Assembly (NCBI GenBank): GCA_903859415.1
Contig: CAIOMN010000012.1
Coordinates: 1-32,360, forward strand
From: an uncultured Methylococcaceae bacterium
GTDB lineage: Bacteria; Pseudomonadota; Gammaproteobacteria; Methylococcales; Methylomonadaceae
DNA: 32,360 nt
Direction: 5' to 3'
Below the pieces are notes generated by a model that did no database searches, was not told where the DNA came from, and saw only the letters and a list, made by a program, of their open reading frames with translations. The position numbers and the translations under genes are program-made. Shown here piece after piece: positions 1 to 8,414 of the stretch (position 1 is its first letter; every line of letters begins with the position of its first letter).

Positions 1-47
1 AAATCACCTTCATAAGTGCGCCAGTCTTCACGAATATTTTCAAACAT
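1..47 (-). CDS. 5' end of a serine acetyltransferase-like gene (partial)
   Basis: Reading the minus strand from the ATG at 47 gives 15 codons, MFENIREDWRTYEGD, before the window ends. N-termini of this kind (M-F-x-x-[IL]-R-x-D) are typical of the CysE/EpsC-like serine O-acetyltransferases often found in exopolysaccharide clusters, where they may acetylate sugars instead of serine. The start lies 5 bases after the stop of the upstream glycosyltransferase, so it should be the next gene of the same operon and translationally coupled to it. Only 15 residues are visible, so the family call is a resemblance and no catalytic residue can be checked. Confidence 0.5.
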   Translation of the reverse strand, partial: MFENIREDWRTYEGD

Positions 48-52
48 ATGAT

Positions 53-1021
53 TTACCAAGGCTGTTTTGGTGAATTGAGTCCACCGTGCGTATCTTGCCA
101 AGCTTGCTGCCAAAGCTGTACTATGCGATCCGATTCTGCTGCTTTATCAGGTGAACTTTTTCTGTTTAGCCTGGCCCGCAAACTATGCCACCCTTGTTCT
201 AGTGCTTTCACAAACCAACTATATACCAAGCCATGCCATTTTCGATAGTATAACAATTGGCTGCGCATACGCCACAAGGTCAATTGCTTGCCAGAGCTTG
301 AAAAAGCCAACTCGTCTACTGTTTCTGATGAAGCCCCACCAATATGAGTTATAACCAGTTCTGGCCAATAATAAACTTTAAAACCAGCTTGATAAATGCG
401 TCGACATAAATCAACTTCTTCGTAGTACAGAAAAAAACGGGGATCAAAAAGACTGATTTTCTCTACTAAACTGCGAGGTATGATTGCGAATGCACCTGGC
501 ACCCAATCAACTGCTGCAGCAGTTGATGGATCAGCCCATGAACGATCAAAACGACCAAAAAATCGAGAATTTGAAAAATGGTAAGCTAACCCAGATATCG
601 TCAACCCATCATTCAATAGAGAAGGGAATAGCCTGGCGGAAGGCTGCCAATTCCCTTGAGGATCTTGTAAAAGACCACCGCCCATTCCAGCGTCAACATT
701 ATCTTCCATAAGACTTACAGCGCTGACTAAAGTATCTGCAGGTAACACAGCATCTGGATTAAGTAATACAATATATCGCCCTGTTGCTATCTCTAATGCT
801 TTATTATTGGCATTTCCAAAGCCTAGATTTACATCACTGGCAATCAAGCGCACCTCTGGATATTCTGTTTGAATAATAGCCACGGATTCATCTCGAGAAG
901 CGTTATCCACCACAATAACTTCAAAATTATCCACTAAGGTTTGTGCCCGTAAACTGTCAAGACAAAAACGCAGTAATGGAGCACTGTTATAGGTCACTAT
1001 AAAAACTGATAATAATTTCAT
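53..1021 (-). CDS. Family 2 glycosyltransferase (rhamnosyltransferase-like)
   Basis: A 322-residue GT-A fold enzyme that should transfer a sugar from a nucleotide donor to a growing lipid-linked glycan at the cytoplasmic face of the membrane. Visible motifs are the N-terminal strand SVFIVTYNSAPLL (residues 5-17), VVDNASRD (38-45), the donor/metal site region LLNPDA (86-91) and the acceptor-side FLYYEEVDLCRR near residues 197-208, where the catalytic acid is expected. This arrangement is typical of WbbL-like rhamnosyltransferases, but the donor sugar cannot be read from the sequence. There is no membrane segment of convincing length. Its start codon overlaps the stop of the upstream gene (ATGA), indicating translational coupling. 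It is the fifth cistron, counting the truncated leader gene, of the minus-strand operon that starts near 5313. Confidence 0.88.
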   Translation of the reverse strand: MKLLSVFIVTYNSAPLLRFCLDSLRAQTLVDNFEVIVVDNASRDESVAIIQTEYPEVRLIASDVNLGFGNANNKALEIATGRYIVLLNPDAVLPADTLVSAVSLMEDNVDAGMGGGLLQDPQGNWQPSARLFPSLLNDGLTISGLAYHFSNSRFFGRFDRSWADPSTAAAVDWVPGAFAIIPRSLVEKISLFDPRFFLYYEEVDLCRRIYQAGFKVYYWPELVITHIGGASSETVDELAFSSSGKQLTLWRMRSQLLYYRKWHGLVYSWFVKALEQGWHSLRARLNRKSSPDKAAESDRIVQLWQQAWQDTHGGLNSPKQPW

Positions 1022-2214
1022 GAATCCTCTCTATCCGTACGTTGCCATTGAGCATTTACACGCGTATTACGCCACAACTTGGTCAACAAAGTAAGTTTCC
1101 AAAGTATATAAAAAGGCACTGTTAGCAGTGTTTTAACATCCTTTAACCCACCACCACCCAACAAAATAGCGATCAAGACATGCAGGCAGACGAGTAAAAG
1201 TCCAACAATTGCGTAATATTGAAGAAGTGTGATGGGGATAAGCAAAGTCATCAAAAGCAGCACTACATGAAAGGCTAAAGGTAACAATAATAGCTCAGCC
1301 AAAGGCTCAAACAAGTTTAACTTGCCTCGAAGCACACCCATAAATAAAGCGGGAACATGGTCAATAATCAGCCTAAATCTACCCCCTTCCCAACGTGTCC
1401 GCTGCACAGCAGCATTTGCGTCCTGGTTTGGGGTGTCAGCATAAACAGTCACAGTATCAAGAAAATGTACTTGATAACCGGCATCAACTAATCGTAAATG
1501 GTATTCCATATCTTCTGCAATAGTTCCCGCTTTGTAGGGCACTGCTTCGAGAACCTTTCGGCTTAATGCAAACCCATTACCCAAAAGACCCACTGAAACA
1601 TTCAACTTCTCGCGACCCAATAAGCGTAATTCATTAAATGCTAACCAGGCAATATATTGGAGTCTGGTTTTAAGAGAATCATCGGGGTTTGAGATACGAT
1701 AACGACATTGAAGAGCATCCTGACCTTGTGCAAAAGCAAATTGGAAATCACTGATTAATGGTTCATCTACACGACTATCCGCATCAATCACTAAAAAACC
1801 ATCATAATCTTCTGCCAACAAAACTGTAAAAGCATAATCCAGTGCGTAACCTTTGCCCCGATTAACATCGTCTTGGCGAATTAAAACCCGAGCGCCCGCG
1901 CTTTTAGCCCGATCTGCAGTCTCATCCTGACAATTGTCAGCAATAACAACCAAATCACAATTTGAAGCCTGGTTCAAACTAGCTTGCAGGTTTTTAATAC
2001 AGGCGGCTATGCCATTGACTTCGTTATGTGCAGGTATAACAACAGCTAATTTAGGTAAAGCTATTTTACTGATTGAATAATCTAAGACCAAACATTTCTT
2101 TGGTACTAATGCCGCAAGGGTTAGGACTAGTAACTCCAACGTGCCCGGTAGTGTTAAACAAAGTATCAATGTCTTTGCCAACAACAGGATAAGAAAAACC
2201 AAAGTCGTGATCAT
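1018..2214 (-). CDS. Membrane-anchored family 2 glycosyltransferase (processive-like QxxRW type)
   Basis: An integral-membrane GT2 enzyme of the cellulose synthase/poly-GlcNAc synthase-like class. The order is an N-terminal hydrophobic segment, a GT-A domain with AVVIPAHNE, IDADSRVD, the acid IAEDME and the QxxRW-type motif QRTRW, then two or three C-terminal membrane helices. These motifs are typical of inverting membrane GTs that add one sugar or a short homopolymer to a lipid or glycan. I chose the ATG at 2214 because AGAGG lies 11 bases upstream. A GTG at 2226 would add four residues but overlaps that ribosome site. It overlaps the next gene by four bases (ATGA) and follows the upstream GT4 after about 77 bases. 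The sugar specificity is unknown. Confidence 0.85.
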   Translation of the reverse strand: MITTLVFLILLLAKTLILCLTLPGTLELLVLTLAALVPKKCLVLDYSISKIALPKLAVVIPAHNEVNGIAACIKNLQASLNQASNCDLVVIADNCQDETADRAKSAGARVLIRQDDVNRGKGYALDYAFTVLLAEDYDGFLVIDADSRVDEPLISDFQFAFAQGQDALQCRYRISNPDDSLKTRLQYIAWLAFNELRLLGREKLNVSVGLLGNGFALSRKVLEAVPYKAGTIAEDMEYHLRLVDAGYQVHFLDTVTVYADTPNQDANAAVQRTRWEGGRFRLIIDHVPALFMGVLRGKLNLFEPLAELLLLPLAFHVVLLLMTLLIPITLLQYYAIVGLLLVCLHVLIAILLGGGGLKDVKTLLTVPFYILWKLTLLTKLWRNTRVNAQWQRTDREDS

Positions 2215-2291
2215 GTAAATCCACACCTCTATATCAAACTAGTCATTCAAAACATACATTCACACCCTAAAGGTGATTTCTAATTTCTAAC

Positions 2292-3521
2292 TTATAACTC
2301 TAATTTCTCAAGACGTAAAGATAACCTTTCAAAGAGATAATGCACGTTTTTATACAAATCATAATCAGCCAGGACTGTTTGTCTTCCTGCCTTACCCAAT
2401 TGTTGACGTAAAACTGGATCACCCTCTAATAGCCTAATGGCGTTGGTTAATCCATCAGTATCGGATGCAGGAACTAGCAACCCATTCTGCCCACTTAAAA
2501 TAAGCTCTGGAACACCTGTTATAGCAGTTGTTATACACGGTATTTCCATTGCCATTGCCTCCATTAAAACCACTGGCAAACCTTCCGCAAAGCTGGGTAA
2601 AACAAAAATATCGGCAACTTTATAATAATCGAGAATATGGTCCTGATCGACTGCACCAGTAAAAGTTACCTGTAAACCAATACCTAATAATTCAGCATAT
2701 TCACGTAAGCTTTGCTCGTCCGGCCCCATTCCTACAAATGTTAGGGTGCAAAAAACACCTTCATTTTTTAATTTAGTTAATGATTCCAGCAAAATGGCTT
2801 GTCCTTTGGCTGAAGTCAATCGACCGACACAGAGTAAATTACATATCTCATCTTCTTTAGCCTTAGTTGATGGCTTAAATCTCTCTGGATCTACACCCAA
2901 ACGACAGATATCAAACTTTGGCCAAGCCTGTACAGGAGACAACTTCATCACTTGGCTACGCGCATAATGACTAATACAAAAAACAAAATCAGCCGTTAAT
3001 ATTTTTTCAGGTAAATTATAGCCAGGCGCATCATAAAACTCGTCTGGTCCATGCACTGTAAATGAAAAACTGTAACCAAACACAGTTTTAACCAGCATAC
3101 CAACCGATGCAGCTGGCGTCGCAAAATGTACATGCAAATGGGTTATGTTTTGTGACCGCATCCAATGACCTAAAAGCATCGCTTCTACTAAATAAAAAAC
3201 ATGGTATAGCAAACGCTTAATATCCCAACCACCTAACTTAACGACATGCTTTAAACCTTTTATGAATCCAACCGGATTCAGAAACAATGTCTTCCCTAAA
3301 GCAATTAGAGCTTTTAAAAGACCTTGTGACTTAACATAAAACGTGTGTTCAGCCTCATTTCTTTCGGTATCGGTTAGCTTCTCAAATGATCGATCAGGTA
3401 AATTGATTGAAGCAACAACAATTGAAACGCCAAATTGACGAAGTTGCTGGACTTCACGCAAAATAAAGGTATGAGAGTAAGCTGGATATTGGCTTACTAA
3501 ATATGCGATGCTTTGAGTCAT
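2292..3521 (-). CDS. Family 4 glycosyltransferase (WcaL/EpsF-like)
   Basis: A 409-residue GT-B fold retaining glycosyltransferase. The N-terminal Rossmann domain opens with IAYLVSQYPAYSHTFILRE (residues 5-23), a pattern common in colanic-acid WcaL-like enzymes. The HLHVHFA and HGPDEFYD segments (about 128-164) resemble the acceptor-side cleft. The C-terminal GT4 domain has GRLTSAKG (233-240), with the phosphate-binding Arg and Lys. It also has the EX7E motif, seen as AEGLPVVLMEAM with Glu313 and Glu321. All key residues are present and the length is normal. It overlaps the upstream GT4 by four bases. It probably adds one sugar to the lipid-linked repeat unit; the sugar and linkage cannot be inferred. 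Confidence 0.9.
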   Translation of the reverse strand: MTQSIAYLVSQYPAYSHTFILREVQQLRQFGVSIVVASINLPDRSFEKLTDTERNEAEHTFYVKSQGLLKALIALGKTLFLNPVGFIKGLKHVVKLGGWDIKRLLYHVFYLVEAMLLGHWMRSQNITHLHVHFATPAASVGMLVKTVFGYSFSFTVHGPDEFYDAPGYNLPEKILTADFVFCISHYARSQVMKLSPVQAWPKFDICRLGVDPERFKPSTKAKEDEICNLLCVGRLTSAKGQAILLESLTKLKNEGVFCTLTFVGMGPDEQSLREYAELLGIGLQVTFTGAVDQDHILDYYKVADIFVLPSFAEGLPVVLMEAMAMEIPCITTAITGVPELILSGQNGLLVPASDTDGLTNAIRLLEGDPVLRQQLGKAGRQTVLADYDLYKNVHYLFERLSLRLEKLEL

Positions 3522-4783
3522 GATTTTGACCCGATTAATTCACCATAAAACTCGATAGCTCTAGCAATCTTAGCATCCCAGCTATAATTATTTTCAACCC
3601 GCAGGCGACCTTCTTCTCCGCGAACTTTCCAGACTTCCGGCTGTTGTCGCACACTTTCAAATTGTTTAATCAACCCTTGTACAACATCGGCTTTGCCCGT
3701 TGCCGGTAACTTAACACCTACACCTTCGTCCACAATTTCAGCCGGACCGCCAAAATCAATTGCGATAACTGGACGACCGACTGCCATTGCTTCCAGTAAT
3801 ACTGCACCACCCGATTCACGTACTGACGGGAGACAAAACACATGCGCTTGTTGCATAATTTTACCGATCTCATTTAGCGGCAAATTACCCGTAAACTCAA
3901 CCTTTTCACTTATCCCGAATTCAGCCGTCAATGTTTCTAAATTAACTCGCTCTGGCCCTTCACCAACGATTGTTAGTTGGACCGGAAAATTTACTGCTTT
4001 TAATGCTTCCAATAACATCGAAACGCCTTTGAAGGGCAGTAAACGCCCAACAAATACAATATGTAAAGGATTACTATCCGAAGGAGCAGATGGCCATTCC
4101 TGAAATTTAAATAAATTTAAATCAACACCATTCTCAAGTAAAAATCGGCACTTCGACCGATTGCCTGCCGATATTCCCGCCAAAGTAGATCTTGTTGCCG
4201 TTAGAATTAAAGCGGCATTTCGTGTAGATCCAATCAAAAAATCAATGACTCGACCAAAATTGCGAAGGGGGTATAACCATTTTGACTCAGCCTTCATAAT
4301 TTCGGGAAATGTTGTAGGAGAAGCCATTGCGCCATTCCAAGGACCAAGCACTAATGGTATTCCCAATTTATATAACCTTGTAGCAGCCATGGGTGATACA
4401 GGCGTTACCTCATGCACGACATCCCAATCTTGCCCACTCTTTATCAACTGACTAGCTTTTCGAACGGCAAGCCAGTCATAAACAAAAAAATCAAGTGAGG
4501 CAACAAGGAACCGTGGGTGCTCACTCCGAGGAAAACAAAAAGAGGCAAAACGATATAATGGCCCAGCAAACCACTCAGTATCAATAAAAATGACAGACGA
4601 GTCCTCTACAGGAATACCTGACGCTTCCAATGCTTCTCGATTACGAATATGAGTCAATAACGTAATTTGACAAACCTTACTTAATCGCTGATACCACTCC
4701 CAACCAATTTGAGATACTGAACCCATCCCTGAACCACATTGATAAGCGGATAACAATACACGAATGTTTTTAGTTTTTTTCAT
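3518..4783 (-). CDS. Family 4 glycosyltransferase
   Basis: A 421-residue GT-B enzyme. The N-terminal half holds VLLSAYQCGSGMGS (residues 9-22), a glycine-rich loop of GT4 proteins, and HEVTPVSPMA (124-133). The C-terminal half holds FVGRLLPFKG (244-253) and the EX7E motif RESGGAVLLEAM with Glu323 and Glu331. It lacks membrane helices and should work peripherally on an undecaprenyl-linked acceptor. Its ATG is 11 bases after the stop of the truncated GT fragment upstream, and its own stop overlaps the next start. It is therefore the first intact gene of this operon. The ribosome site is weak (GGGT), so translation may depend on coupling to the upstream fragment. Confidence 0.9.
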   Translation of the reverse strand: MKKTKNIRVLLSAYQCGSGMGSVSQIGWEWYQRLSKVCQITLLTHIRNREALEASGIPVEDSSVIFIDTEWFAGPLYRFASFCFPRSEHPRFLVASLDFFVYDWLAVRKASQLIKSGQDWDVVHEVTPVSPMAATRLYKLGIPLVLGPWNGAMASPTTFPEIMKAESKWLYPLRNFGRVIDFLIGSTRNAALILTATRSTLAGISAGNRSKCRFLLENGVDLNLFKFQEWPSAPSDSNPLHIVFVGRLLPFKGVSMLLEALKAVNFPVQLTIVGEGPERVNLETLTAEFGISEKVEFTGNLPLNEIGKIMQQAHVFCLPSVRESGGAVLLEAMAVGRPVIAIDFGGPAEIVDEGVGVKLPATGKADVVQGLIKQFESVRQQPEVWKVRGEEGRLRVENNYSWDAKIARAIEFYGELIGSKS

Positions 4784-4794
4784 GATATACCCAA

Positions 4795-5313
4795 TTAGCT
4801 ACTATGAACAGGAACGCCGTTTGATTGCAGACCGTCGCAAAGTTTAAAAGCAGCCACTCTTTTTCTTTCTTTTTCCCATATATAGAGAAACCTACGTAAT
4901 TTTACGATTGGGTTCGAGGTACTTAATGCAGCTATTTGATATCGAGTCTCGGGTATATATTCAATGATATAGACACATTTTATGTTTTCTGTTTTACATA
5001 ACCTGCTAAGATGAAGTTGATTATCAGAGTCGCCAGACGCAAGCACAATAGAAACGCCCTGCAAATGAGTTGCTGTTATTAATTCCTTTTCAATTAAAGT
5101 AATACACTTAAACGGGAGTTCAATATAACTTATAGTTATGACGCCAAATTCAGGAAGTGGTTCGGTGCTTAATGAGATAATGCAAGACACGTCACCAGGC
5201 CATTTTTCAACATACAATAACATCCCATTATAAAATTTGAGATCGAAGATTAATAAGTTACCCGATTTCCATACAGGTACAGAGGGTGTAATTGCTAAAT
5301 GAAATGACCGCAT
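4795..5313 (-). pseudogene. Truncated family 4 glycosyltransferase, N-terminal domain only
   Basis: About 172 residues that match only the N-terminal acceptor half of a GT4-type enzyme. Recognisable stretches are AITPSVPVWKSGN, FYNGMLLYVEKWPGD, LASGDSDNQ, VYIIEYIPETRYQI and LCDGLQSNGVPV. This pattern belongs to a roughly 400-residue glycosyltransferase family. The reading frame stops right where the linker to the donor-binding domain would begin, and the next gene starts 11 bases later, so the donor half is missing. I chose the ATG at 5313 because AAGGA lies 10 bases upstream; a TTG at 5343 is also open. A split enzyme whose other half lies elsewhere is possible, but a deletion scar is simpler. 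It may survive as a translated leader for the operon. Confidence 0.72.
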
Positions 5314-5641
5314 ATAGTGTGGGTCCTTAATTAAGGTTATCAAACCGAATATACAAATACTTTCAAACGCGTCTATAATTTTACCTGAGTTACTTAATTA
5401 GTTAGCCATTTAAAATAGTTTTCAGACACGTCTATATTGGTTAAATGTATCACGGAGTTTTTGGGTTTACAAGAAAGTATAGATTTACTTTGCTGAACTT
5501 TTAATAATGCTCTGAATAGCTTACCAAGGTATGGCTATTTTATATTCTTTGTGAAACAATTAACTAACAAAAATTATAATTAATAACCCCACAAAGATCT
5601 GTACTCACCCAGTGGAGATCTACAGTAATAAGGAGAGCTTG
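5314..5641. other. Divergent promoter region between the GT operon and the 5642 gene
   Basis: This AT-rich 328-base gap separates the minus-strand GT operon from the plus-strand gene at 5642. The plus side carries a perfect TATAAT at 5575-5580. The only -35-like hexamer, TTGTGA at 5549-5554, sits 20 bases away, which is too far for a strong sigma-70 promoter. The strong AAGGAG ribosome site is at 5630-5635. On the minus side I see no convincing -35/-10 pair. No terminator, repeat or RNA gene was recognised. Confidence 0.5.
5575..5580 (+). promoter_or_regulatory. Candidate -10 box for the 5642 gene
   Basis: A consensus TATAAT lies about 62 bases upstream of the ATG at 5642, implying a leader of about 55 bases. 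The matching -35 is poor, so an activator or another sigma factor may be needed. Confidence 0.35.
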
Positions 5642-6616
5642 ATGAATCTATACAGTGAAATATCACCTCGTCGTAAGTTGTATTGCATCCTCGGAGCCAA
5701 CTCTCTGCCTTATGCCGAGAAGGCGTTCGAGAGCTTGGCTGCGCGCTGCCTTGATAACTTCGATCTGACTTTAATCACTGATACAGCAGCCGATAAATCC
5801 ATACTGACCGAGGCTATGGAAAAGCTGCAAATTCCATCACAAAACAGTTGGCGGGTATGCTCACAGGCCGAAGCCGATGAACGTGCGTTGACTTTGCTGG
5901 CACCTTATCCGCATCTAGCTTCTTTTCGCTTCGGTCATCCATGCTGGCGCAAGATCACTGATCCGATTTTATTCGCACAGCCCGATGAGGAAATGGTCAT
6001 CCTCGACCCAGACCTCTATTTCCCGAATCATTTCCGTTTTGAACCCACACCTGCCAGTGGCCTGCTGTTAATGCACCAGCCTCCTAGTTGCTTGCTGCCG
6101 CACGAAGTGGTTGTTCGAGCTTACGACAATGGAATTCGTTTGGCTCATCATACCGATATCGGCGTGGCACAATCATGCAACAACCTCGATCTTGAATGGT
6201 TAGACTGGTTAGTGGGTCAACTTGGCGGTACAAGTTTGCCACGCTCTATGCACGTTGAATCCATCGTTTGGGCTGCCTTGGCGATGCGTGTCGGTGGTGG
6301 TTATCTGAATCCTGAACATTGGCATTGCTGGCGCAATTCGCAGAGGAATCGTTTGCTTGTTCGCTTTGGTGTATCTGGCCGCACGATATTGCGAACCGAA
6401 CGGTTTAACACAATGAAATGCTTCCACGGCGGGGGAATTGCCAAATGGTGGATACCTGAAGCTGTTAATGCAGGTGATTTTCCGGAACCGGTGGAAGTGT
6501 TAGCTTCGCAAGCACCCATCCCGTTCGAGGAACTTACACGTAAAACATACGAAAAATCCCAACTCATTAAAAACCTAGCACAGCGTATCGGTTACTATAA
6601 GCTTGTTAAGCCTTAA
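5642..6616 (+). CDS. DPD-motif protein, probable glycosyltransferase
   Basis: A soluble protein of 324 residues with no membrane segment. It opens with a Rossmann-like strand and loop (KLYCILGANSLPYAEKAFESL, split by a helix) and LTLITDTAAD. It then carries EEMVILDPDLYF with a DxD-type motif at residues 122-124, as in GT-A nucleotide-sugar transferases such as GT8. A His in CFHGGGIAKWW near the C-terminus is placed like the C-terminal metal ligand of GT8 enzymes. I assign glycosyltransferase from this motif order and the neighbourhood, not from a recognised family. The ATG at 5642 is chosen for its AGGAG six bases upstream; a GTG at 5612 has no ribosome site. It stands alone on the plus strand and has higher G+C than its flanks. 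Confidence 0.6.
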   Translation: MNLYSEISPRRKLYCILGANSLPYAEKAFESLAARCLDNFDLTLITDTAADKSILTEAMEKLQIPSQNSWRVCSQAEADERALTLLAPYPHLASFRFGHPCWRKITDPILFAQPDEEMVILDPDLYFPNHFRFEPTPASGLLLMHQPPSCLLPHEVVVRAYDNGIRLAHHTDIGVAQSCNNLDLEWLDWLVGQLGGTSLPRSMHVESIVWAALAMRVGGGYLNPEHWHCWRNSQRNRLLVRFGVSGRTILRTERFNTMKCFHGGGIAKWWIPEAVNAGDFPEPVEVLASQAPIPFEELTRKTYEKSQLIKNLAQRIGYYKLVKP

Positions 6617-6735
6617 AGCTAAGCTCATAATTATTGCATTTTTTCAGATATTGTTCATTTCTTCTTATTACTGTCATGTCTGAGTATTTCTATAATAATA
6701 TATTGCGCAACCAAAAATATGTAACTTCTCATTAA

Positions 6736-6767
6736 TTGCAGGTAAACACTAAAAATCAGGTTAAAAT
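6736..6767 (+). promoter_or_regulatory. Weak candidate promoter for the IS66 transposase
   Basis: TTGCAG at 6736-6741 and TAAAAT at 6762-6767 are separated by 20 bases, longer than the ideal 17. The -10 ends only six bases before the ATG, so transcription would be nearly leaderless. There is no ribosome site ahead of the ATG. Confidence 0.2.
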
Positions 6768-6773
6768 AGCCTA

Positions 6774-8402
6774 ATGGATACTATCAATCCGCAATTACCG
6801 AAAATCAGTAGCGAAGAGCGCACACCTTTAGTCAATGTGCTATTGGAAATTATTGCGTGGCAACAAATACGGATTGACAAGCTGGAACAGGAAATACTTA
6901 AGCTCAAGGTTGAAACCACAAAGCCCAACATAAAACCCAGCAAAATGGATCAGGACCACCCTGTCAAAGGCGGTGCAAAAAATAGCGATGACAGTGACAA
7001 GTCCAAAAAGAATAAAGGACCGAAACGCAATAAAACGGAGCACATTAAGATTGATGTCACGCTCAACATCTACCCTGATATTATTCCAGAAGGTTCAATT
7101 CATAAGGGATTTCGGGATGTGATTATTCAAGATATTAAGCTTGAAACCTTTCATACCTGCTATCGCTTAGCCCAATACGAGACATTCGATGGCAGCTATG
7201 TGTCAGGACAACTGTCCGATAGCCTCAACGGTTGCCACTTTGGCAGTGACCTGATTAGTTTTATCCTCTATCAATATCATCATCAACATGTCACCCAGCC
7301 GCCGCTGCTGTTGAAACAACTGCTGGATTTGGGTATTGATATCTCCAGCAGTGGGTTGAGCCAGTTTATCACCGATGATTTGGATATGTTCCATGATGAA
7401 AAGAATAAATTACTTCAAGTCGGATTGTCTGTATCAGCCTATGTGCAAACCGATGACACCGGGGCGCGTCATGATGGTAAGAACTGCTATTGCACCCTTA
7501 TCGGCAATGAATTGTTTGCCTGGTTTAGTAGCACGAAAAGCAAAAGTCGCATTAACTTCCTGAGTTGTCCAGGCCAAGGTAGCTACTATTTTTATGTGCT
7601 GAATGCCGGTGCCTTCGCATATATGGAAGAACAAAAACTGGCCGTTGCATTGTTAGCACGTCTTGAGCTTGAGGGTGGCGTTGTGAGTAACCTACCGCTG
7701 GCAGAACCTGCCGATAAAGCTGTACGGATCGAAACCTCTCTTGTTTGGAATAAATGGCTGAATCAGCAGGGCATCAAAGCCAAGCGGTACCGGAGAACAC
7801 TCACCGAAGGCGCTTTAATGGGTGGCCTATTAGCTCAAGGCACTCCCACTACCCTGAGTATTATCAGCGATGATGCCGGACAGTTTAACGTCTTTGACCA
7901 TGCCTTGTGCTGGATTCATGCCGAACGCATTATTAATCGGCTCATTCCTTTAAATCCAGAACATGTTAAAGCCGTTGACGACACCTGCGAACAACCCTGG
8001 CAGATTTACCGCGAACTAAAAACCTACAAACTCGATCCAACGGCAATCCAGGCTGAAGACATCAAATCTCGCTTCAAGACGATGGGCAACAATCAGCACG
8101 AACTGCTTCGAGTACTCGATAAACCTTATTTACCGCTCCACAACAACCTGAGCGAACGCGATCTTCGGGATTACGTTAAAAAACAAAAAATAAGCAGCAG
8201 CATACGAAGTGAGGCCGGACGAAGGTACCGCTATACCTTTGCCAACTTAAAGAAGACTTGCCTAGAACACAAGATTTCGTTTTGGCATTATCTTAAGGAC
8301 AGGCTAAGTGGCACAAACAACATTCAACCTCTACCCAATTTGAAACCTGATGAATTTGATATGCGGTACAAATTTGGCAATATTTCAAGACTGGGAGTTT
8401 AA
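6774..8402 (+). CDS. IS66-family transposase (single-gene type)
   Basis: A 542-residue DDE transposase of the IS66 type. The order is an N-terminal coiled segment (residues 20-50), a Lys-rich linker (75-90), a conserved middle domain, then the catalytic core. The first acid is in VQTDDTGARH (227/228), the second in ISDDAGQF (366/367), followed by CWIHAER (379-385). The final Glu461 is in NNLSERDLRDY. The protein looks intact. The accessory tnpA and tnpB genes of classical IS66 elements are absent, as in the ISBst12-type subgroup. I could not find convincing terminal inverted repeats or a target duplication. The stop is followed within 12 bases by the next gene and its ribosome site, so the right end appears lost or inside that gene. 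Confidence 0.9.
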   Translation: MDTINPQLPKISSEERTPLVNVLLEIIAWQQIRIDKLEQEILKLKVETTKPNIKPSKMDQDHPVKGGAKNSDDSDKSKKNKGPKRNKTEHIKIDVTLNIYPDIIPEGSIHKGFRDVIIQDIKLETFHTCYRLAQYETFDGSYVSGQLSDSLNGCHFGSDLISFILYQYHHQHVTQPPLLLKQLLDLGIDISSSGLSQFITDDLDMFHDEKNKLLQVGLSVSAYVQTDDTGARHDGKNCYCTLIGNELFAWFSSTKSKSRINFLSCPGQGSYYFYVLNAGAFAYMEEQKLAVALLARLELEGGVVSNLPLAEPADKAVRIETSLVWNKWLNQQGIKAKRYRRTLTEGALMGGLLAQGTPTTLSIISDDAGQFNVFDHALCWIHAERIINRLIPLNPEHVKAVDDTCEQPWQIYRELKTYKLDPTAIQAEDIKSRFKTMGNNQHELLRVLDKPYLPLHNNLSERDLRDYVKKQKISSSIRSEAGRRYRYTFANLKKTCLEHKISFWHYLKDRLSGTNNIQPLPNLKPDEFDMRYKFGNISRLGV

Positions 8403-8414
8403 GGAAACGAATAT

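Noticed and set aside
3693-4451. Plus-strand frames of 136 and 96 codons
   Set aside because: They are antisense shadows of the GT4 gene at 3518-4783, whose motifs are complete.
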